Source of the DNA: Streptomyces subrutilus | GTDB lineage: Bacteria > Actinomycetota > Actinomycetes > Streptomycetales > Streptomycetaceae | Direction of reading: 5' to 3' | DNA length: 64,000 nucleotides | NCBI RefSeq assembly: GCF_008704535.1 | Contig: NZ_CP023701.1 | Location: forward strand, 5,994,001 to 6,058,000 | Shown: positions 59,756-64,000 of the stretch, piece after piece | How the letters are laid out: each line of letters starts with the position of its first letter | Numbering within the stretch: position 1 is the stretch's first letter | Program-made: the position numbers and the translations under genes | Notes under the pieces: generated by a model | The model's input: the letters and a program-made list of their open reading frames with translations, nothing else | What the model was told of the DNA's origin: nothing | Databases searched by the model: none

Positions 59756-61531
59756 GTGGCAGCACCGAACAAGGGCCGGCGGCCCACGGGGGCTCAGGGG
59801 AGGCCGGGGCGCGCCCTGGCGATCATCCTGATCGCGATGGTGGCGCTCACCGCGGGGATGTTCCTCTCGAAGCAGACGACTCCCCGGCTCGGCATCGACC
59901 TCGCGGGCGGCACGAGCATCACGCTCAAGGCCAAGAGCGAGCCCGGCAAGCCGGACGCGATCAACGAGACCAACATGAACACGGCGGTCGGCATCATCGA
60001 GCGCCGCGTCAACGGTCTCGGCGTCTCCGAGGCCGAGGTCCAGACGCAGGGCAAGGACCACATCATCGTCAACATCCCCAAGGGGATGAACGAGAAGCAG
60101 GCCCGCGAGCAGGTCGGCACCACCGCCCAGCTCTACTTCCGCCCGGTCATCGCCTTCGCCGACGGCGCACCCGCCGTGCCCGAGGGCACCCCGAGCCCGG
60201 CCCCTTCCGCCAGCGGCTCGGGCGCTCCCAAGGCCGAGGGCAGCACCTCGCCCACGCCCTCCCCGTCGTCCAGCGCCACTTCCCAGGGCCGCGCGCTCAG
60301 TGAGGCCCTCAAGGCCCCGAACGCCCCCTCTCCCTCGCCCACGGCGAGCGAGTCGAAGAAGGCAGACGACAAGGCCCCGTCGCCCTCCGCGTCCACGACG
60401 CCGGGTCCCGACGAGGCCGCGGCGGCCGACCTGCAGGCCAAGTTCGCCAAGCTCGACTGCACCGACGAGGCGCAGCGCGCCGCCGTCAAGGGCGCCAAGC
60501 CCGAGGAGCCCACGCTCGCCTGCGGCCAGCGCGGCGGCACCTGGGGCAAGTGGGTCCTCGGCCCGGCCGGCGTCGAGGGCAAGAACGTCAAGAGCGCCAA
60601 GGGCGTCATCGACCCGCAGTCGGGTCAGTGGATCGTCACGATGGACTTCAACGACAAGGGCAGCGACGACTTCGCGAAGGTCACCGGGGAGCTCGCCGCC
60701 AAGCAGCCCCCGCAGAACCAGTTCGCGATCGTCCTCGACGGCGAGGTCGTCTCCGACCCGTCCGTGAGCACCGCGATCACCGGCGGCAACGCCCAGATCT
60801 CCGGCGGCTTCACCCAGCAGTCCGCGCAGGACCTGGGCAACATGCTCTCGTACGGCGCCCTGCCGCTCTCCTTCAGCGAGGACAGCGTCACCACCGTCAC
60901 CGCCGCCCTCGGCGGCGAGCAGCTGCGCGCCGGCCTGATCGCCGGAGCCATCGGCCTGCTCCTCGTCGTGATCTACCTGCTGGTCTACTACCGCGGACTG
61001 GCCTTCGTGGCCATCGTCAGCCTCATGGTCTCGGCGGTGCTGACCTACACGATCATGGCGCTGCTCGGCAAGGGCATCGGATTCGCGCTGAACCTGCCCG
61101 CGGTCTGCGGCGCGATCGTGGCCATCGGCATCACGGCGGACTCGTTCATCGTCTACTTCGAACGCATCCGCGACGAGATCCGCGAGGGCCGCACCCTGCG
61201 ACCGGCCGTCGAGCGCGCGTGGCCGCGCGCCCGGCGCACCATCCTGGTCTCCGACTTCGTGTCGTTCCTGGCGGCCGCGGTGCTCTTCATCGTCACCGTC
61301 GGCAAGGTGCAGGGCTTCGCCTTCACCCTGGGGCTGACCACCCTGCTCGACGTGGTCGTGGTGTTCCTCTTCACCAAGCCGATCATGACGCTGCTGGCCC
61401 GCACCACCTTCTTCGCCAGCGGTCACCCGTGGTCCGGGCTGGACCCGAAGCGGCTCGGCGCCAAGCCCCCGCTGCGCCGGTCCCGCCGCACCGGTTCCGC
61501 CCCCGCACCCGTCGACGTAAAGGAGGCGTGA
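59756..61531 (+). CDS. secD: Protein translocase subunit SecD
   Basis: A 591-residue SecD, which helps late steps of preprotein export. N-terminal helix RALAIILIAMVALTAGMFL, then TPRLGIDLAGGTSITLKAKS, and the six-helix block AGLIAGAIGLLLVVIYLLVY to the C-terminus (GITADSFIVYFERIRDEI). Residues about 138-223 are a Ser/Pro/Ala-rich insert (PSPAPSASGSGAPK, SPSPTASESKK) in the external P1 domain. GTG 59756 is the start. secF follows after 3 nt. Confidence 0.94.
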   Translation: MAAPNKGRRPTGAQGRPGRALAIILIAMVALTAGMFLSKQTTPRLGIDLAGGTSITLKAKSEPGKPDAINETNMNTAVGIIERRVNGLGVSEAEVQTQGKDHIIVNIPKGMNEKQAREQVGTTAQLYFRPVIAFADGAPAVPEGTPSPAPSASGSGAPKAEGSTSPTPSPSSSATSQGRALSEALKAPNAPSPSPTASESKKADDKAPSPSASTTPGPDEAAAADLQAKFAKLDCTDEAQRAAVKGAKPEEPTLACGQRGGTWGKWVLGPAGVEGKNVKSAKGVIDPQSGQWIVTMDFNDKGSDDFAKVTGELAAKQPPQNQFAIVLDGEVVSDPSVSTAITGGNAQISGGFTQQSAQDLGNMLSYGALPLSFSEDSVTTVTAALGGEQLRAGLIAGAIGLLLVVIYLLVYYRGLAFVAIVSLMVSAVLTYTIMALLGKGIGFALNLPAVCGAIVAIGITADSFIVYFERIRDEIREGRTLRPAVERAWPRARRTILVSDFVSFLAAAVLFIVTVGKVQGFAFTLGLTTLLDVVVVFLFTKPIMTLLARTTFFASGHPWSGLDPKRLGAKPPLRRSRRTGSAPAPVDVKEA

Positions 61532-61534
61532 GAG

Positions 61535-62590
61535 ATGTCGAAGCTGGGAGATCTCGGCGCCAAGCTGTACCGCGGTGAGGTCGGCTACGACTTCGTCGGC
61601 AAGCGCTTCCTCTGGTACGGCGTTTCCATCCTGATCACCATCACGGCGATCGTGGCCCTGGCCGTACAGGGCCTCAACATGGGCATCGAGTTCAAGGGCG
61701 GAGCCGTCTTCACCACCCCGAAGACGGCCGTCTCGGTCGCCAAGGCCACCGAGGACTCGGAGGCGGCCTCCGGCCACGACGCGATCGTCCAGGAGCTCGG
61801 CACCGGCGGCCTGCGCATCCAGATCTCCGGTCTGGACACCAACGCCGCGGCGGACGTGAAGAAGCAGCTCGCCACCGACCTCAAGGTCAACGAGGCGGAC
61901 ATCAACGCGGACCTGGTCGGCCCCAGCTGGGGCGAGCAGATCGCGAACAAGGCCTGGACGGGCCTCGGCATCTTCATGGTGCTCGTGGTGATCTACCTGG
62001 CCATCGCCTTCGAGTGGCGGATGGCCGTCGCCGCCCTCATCGCCCTGATCCACGACCTCACGATCACCGTCGGCGTGTACGCGCTGGTCGGCTTCGAGGT
62101 CACCCCGGGCACGGTCATCGGTCTGCTGACGATCCTCGGTTACTCCCTCTACGACACCGTCGTCGTCTTCGACGGTCTCAAGGAGGGCTCGAAGGACATC
62201 ACGAAGCAGACCCGCTTCACCTACAGCGAGATCGCCAACCGCAGCATCAACGGCACGCTGGTCCGCTCGATCAACACGACGGTCGTGGCGCTGCTCCCGG
62301 TCGGCGCGCTGCTCTTCATCGGCGGCGGCTTCCTGGGCGCCGGCATGCTGAACGACATCTCGCTGTCGCTGTTCGTCGGTCTCGCGGCCGGTGCGTACTC
62401 CTCGATCTTCATCGCGACCCCGCTGGTCGTGGACCTCAAGGAGCGCGAGCCGGCGATGAAGGCCCTCAAGAAGCGGGTGCTCGCCAAGCGGGCGGCCGGG
62501 GCCGACAGGGGCGACTCCGCGGACGGCGGCCCCGAGGGCTCCGACGAGCCGCAGGCCGTCGCGCCGGGCCGGCCGGGACGGCGCCGATGA
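61535..62590 (+). CDS. secF: Protein translocase subunit SecF
   Basis: A 351-residue SecF, partner of SecD. WYGVSILITITAIVALAVQGLN is helix 1; NMGIEFKGGAVF is the SecDF motif; later helices include LGIFMVLVVIYLAIAFEW and GYSLYDTVVVFDGLKEGSK. The C-terminal 40 residues are basic and then acidic/Pro-rich. ATG 61535 with GGAGG upstream. Its stop overlaps apt by four bases. Confidence 0.94.
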   Translation: MSKLGDLGAKLYRGEVGYDFVGKRFLWYGVSILITITAIVALAVQGLNMGIEFKGGAVFTTPKTAVSVAKATEDSEAASGHDAIVQELGTGGLRIQISGLDTNAAADVKKQLATDLKVNEADINADLVGPSWGEQIANKAWTGLGIFMVLVVIYLAIAFEWRMAVAALIALIHDLTITVGVYALVGFEVTPGTVIGLLTILGYSLYDTVVVFDGLKEGSKDITKQTRFTYSEIANRSINGTLVRSINTTVVALLPVGALLFIGGGFLGAGMLNDISLSLFVGLAAGAYSSIFIATPLVVDLKEREPAMKALKKRVLAKRAAGADRGDSADGGPEGSDEPQAVAPGRPGRRR

Positions 62591-63141
62591 CGGCGGCGCT
62601 CCCGCAGTCCGCGCGCGAGCTGCTGCTCAGCCGGATCAGGGACGTACCGGACTACCCGAAGCCGGGTGTGATGTTCAAGGACATCACCCCGCTGCTGGCG
62701 GACCCGAAGGCGTTCGCCGCGCTGACGGACGCGCTGGTGGAGCTCGCCGGGCGGTACGGCGCGACGAAGATCGTCGGGCTGGAGGCGCGGGGGTTCATCC
62801 TGGCGGCTCCGGTGGCCGTGCAGGCCGGGATCGGCTTCGTGCCGGTGCGCAAGGCGGGCAAGCTGCCCGGCGCCACGCTCGCGCAGTCCTACGAGCTGGA
62901 GTACGGGACCGCGGAGATCGAGGTCCACGCCGAGGACCTGTCGGCCGGTGACCGGGTCATGGTCATCGACGACGTGCTGGCCACCGGCGGCACCGCCGGC
63001 GCCTCGCTGGAGCTGATCCGGCGGGCCGGAGCGGAGGTCGCGGGCGTGGCGGTCCTGATGGAGCTGTCGTTCCTGCCGGGGCGCAAGCGGCTGGACGGGG
63101 CGCTCGGCGGGGCACCGCTGGACGCGCTGATCGTGGTCTGA
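62587..63141 (+). CDS. apt: Adenine phosphoribosyltransferase
   Basis: A 184-residue purine salvage enzyme making AMP from adenine and PRPP. The PRPP motif is VMVIDDVLATGGTAGA (about 120-135); DYPKPGVMFKDITPLL and GLEARGFILAAPVAVQ are Apt signatures. ATG 62587 overlaps the secF stop, so it is coupled to the sec operon. A 19-bp terminator follows. Confidence 0.94.
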   Translation: MTAALPQSARELLLSRIRDVPDYPKPGVMFKDITPLLADPKAFAALTDALVELAGRYGATKIVGLEARGFILAAPVAVQAGIGFVPVRKAGKLPGATLAQSYELEYGTAEIEVHAEDLSAGDRVMVIDDVLATGGTAGASLELIRRAGAEVAGVAVLMELSFLPGRKRLDGALGGAPLDALIVV

Positions 63142-63220
63142 TCGGACCCCGTGCGCGGTTTCGGATCGCATCCGAACGCGTCTGGGCGCGTCTGTGACCG
63201 TGCCTGACCGAAGCTGTTCG

Positions 63221-63263
63221 CGAAGCGGCGGCCACCCGGGACCTCCGGGTGGCCGCCGCTTCG
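63221..63263 (+). terminator. Terminator after apt
   Basis: Perfect 19-bp arms CGAAGCGGCGGCCACCCGG (63221-63239) and its complement (63245-63263), loop GACCT. It separates the sec-apt unit from relA. The following 186 nt to relA show a possible -10 TACCAT (63369-63374) but no gene. Confidence 0.88.
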
Positions 63264-63449
63264 TGCGTCGGGCCCCGGCCGGGCGTCGCCGGTCGGCTCC
63301 CGCGGCCGGGAACCCGTACCGGGACCGCCCGGGCCCGGGCTCGGCGAACGGCCTGGCGCAACCCTCGCTACCATGGGTTATCCGGACCTGACCGGGGCAC
63401 CGGATCCTCCCCCCGGACGCCGCCCGGGGGGACCCCCAGAGGAGCGCTC

Positions 63450-64000
63450 TTGCCAGACGAGGTCCAGCCAATCTCCGCCGCGCAGCCCGACCCGCAGGCC
63501 GAGCCGGCCGCGGCACCCGCCGCCACGCCCCCGCCGGCCCCGCCGGTCAAGCCCGCGCCGGCGAAGTCGGCCGGGTCCTCCAACCGGGTGCGCGCCCGTC
63601 TGGCGCGCCTCGGCGTGCAGCGCTCCAACCCGTACAACCCGGTGCTGGAACCGCTCCTGCGCATAGTCCGCAGCAACGACCCGAAGATCGAGACGTCGAC
63701 GCTGCGCCAGCTCGAACAGGCCTACCAGGTCGCCGAGCGCTGGCACCGCGGCCAGAAGCGCAAGAGCGGCGACCCCTACATCACCCATCCGCTCGCGGTG
63801 ACGACCATCCTCGCCGAGCTCGGGATGGACCCGGCCACCCTCATGGCCGGCCTGCTGCACGACACCGTCGAGGACACCGAGTACGGGCTGGAGGACCTGC
63901 GCCGCGACTTCGGCGACGCGGTGGCCCTGCTCGTCGACGGCGTCACCAAGCTCGACCGGGTCAAGTTCGGCGAGGCCGCGCAGGCCGAGACCGTGCGCAA
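63450..64000 (+). CDS. relA: (p)ppGpp synthetase/hydrolase RelA, N-terminal part
   Basis: The gene runs off the window after 183 residues. A Pro/Ala-rich N-terminus (residues about 1-48) leads into RVRARLARLGVQRSNPYNPVLE, then the HD hydrolase region: RHRGQKRKSGDPYITHPLAV-type (H at about 111), LMAGLLHDTVEDTEYGL, with the HDxxED metal motif. The start is TTG 63450, supported by GAGGAG at 63439-63444, 5 nt upstream; no ATG or GTG fits. It follows apt, as in other streptomycetes. Confidence 0.93.
   Translation, partial: MPDEVQPISAAQPDPQAEPAAAPAATPPPAPPVKPAPAKSAGSSNRVRARLARLGVQRSNPYNPVLEPLLRIVRSNDPKIETSTLRQLEQAYQVAERWHRGQKRKSGDPYITHPLAVTTILAELGMDPATLMAGLLHDTVEDTEYGLEDLRRDFGDAVALLVDGVTKLDRVKFGEAAQAETVR

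Overview
This window is about 64 kb of very GC-rich chromosomal DNA with strong G/C bias at third codon positions. Many starts are GTG, and three TTG or rare starts are set by clear ribosome binding sites. The gene content identifies a Streptomyces: ssgB (sporulation cell division), argCJBD-R type arginine genes with argG and argH close by, a BluB-CobT fusion, a phosphatidylinositol mannoside operon, and relA downstream of ruvCAB-yajC-secDF-apt. The gene order looks like the conserved core of a streptomycete chromosome, not an accessory island. No prophage, integrase, complete insertion sequence or CRISPR array was seen.

Layout. 1-6.5 kb: end of argB, argD, argR, a minus-strand transpeptidase/oxidase pair, then argG (promoter overlapped by an ARG-box-like palindrome) and argH. 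6.6-10.3 kb: TetR regulator with a 10-bp-arm operator, a 14-helix drug efflux pump, and a conserved membrane-anchored protein. 10.3-15.1 kb: acyltransferase, secreted phosphodiesterase, small sigma factor with a GNAT enzyme, two membrane proteins, a HAD hydrolase. 15.1-18.3 kb: methionine ABC importer metNIQ preceded by a 28-codon leader ORF with a Cys-Met-Cys motif. 18.4-25.5 kb: GNAT, then cobalamin/siroheme genes cobL, bluB-cobT fusion and cobA. 25.6-30.1 kb: TrmH-like methyltransferase, Ser/Thr kinase, small membrane protein, phosphotransferase, zinc ribbon protein. 30.1-30.6 kb: minus-strand tRNA array Gly-Cys-Val-Val-Val. 30.8-36.9 kb: pabB-pabC, tandem GNAT, DsbA-like protein, small membrane proteins, CGNR regulator, ssgB, PGPGW protein. 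36.9-39.1 kb: two tRNA-Val(CAC) genes flanking a frameshifted membrane-protein pseudogene. 39.1-50.3 kb: exonuclease, DUF4365 operon, a pair of inverted 169-bp MITE-like elements either side of a thrS/HIT segment, a large membrane protein and an EF-G-like GTPase. 50.5-53.3 kb: pgsA-patA-pimA. 53.4-64 kb: pdxST, yebC, ruvCAB, yajC, secDF, apt and the start of relA.

How genes work together. argB, argD, argG and argH are four arginine steps under the ArgR encoded among them. cobA starts the tetrapyrrole branch, cobL performs a mid-pathway ring methylation and decarboxylation, and BluB-CobT makes and activates the lower ligand. pgsA, patA and pimA overlap by single bases and build acylated phosphatidylinositol mannoside. 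pabB and pabC overlap by 4 nt and make p-aminobenzoate. pdxS and pdxT form pyridoxal phosphate synthase. ruvCAB resolves Holliday junctions, and yajC-secD-secF is the Sec accessory complex.

Most unusual features: the 169-bp elements inserted exactly at TAG stop codons between convergent genes, with a decayed end at a third convergent junction; the metNIQ leader peptide; the 24-bp perfect hairpin spanning the ruvA stop codon; the BluB-CobT fusion with about 500 residues of Pro/Ala/Glu-rich N-terminus; and the DUF4365 operon, which has nuclease-fold-like residues and an unrecognised partner.
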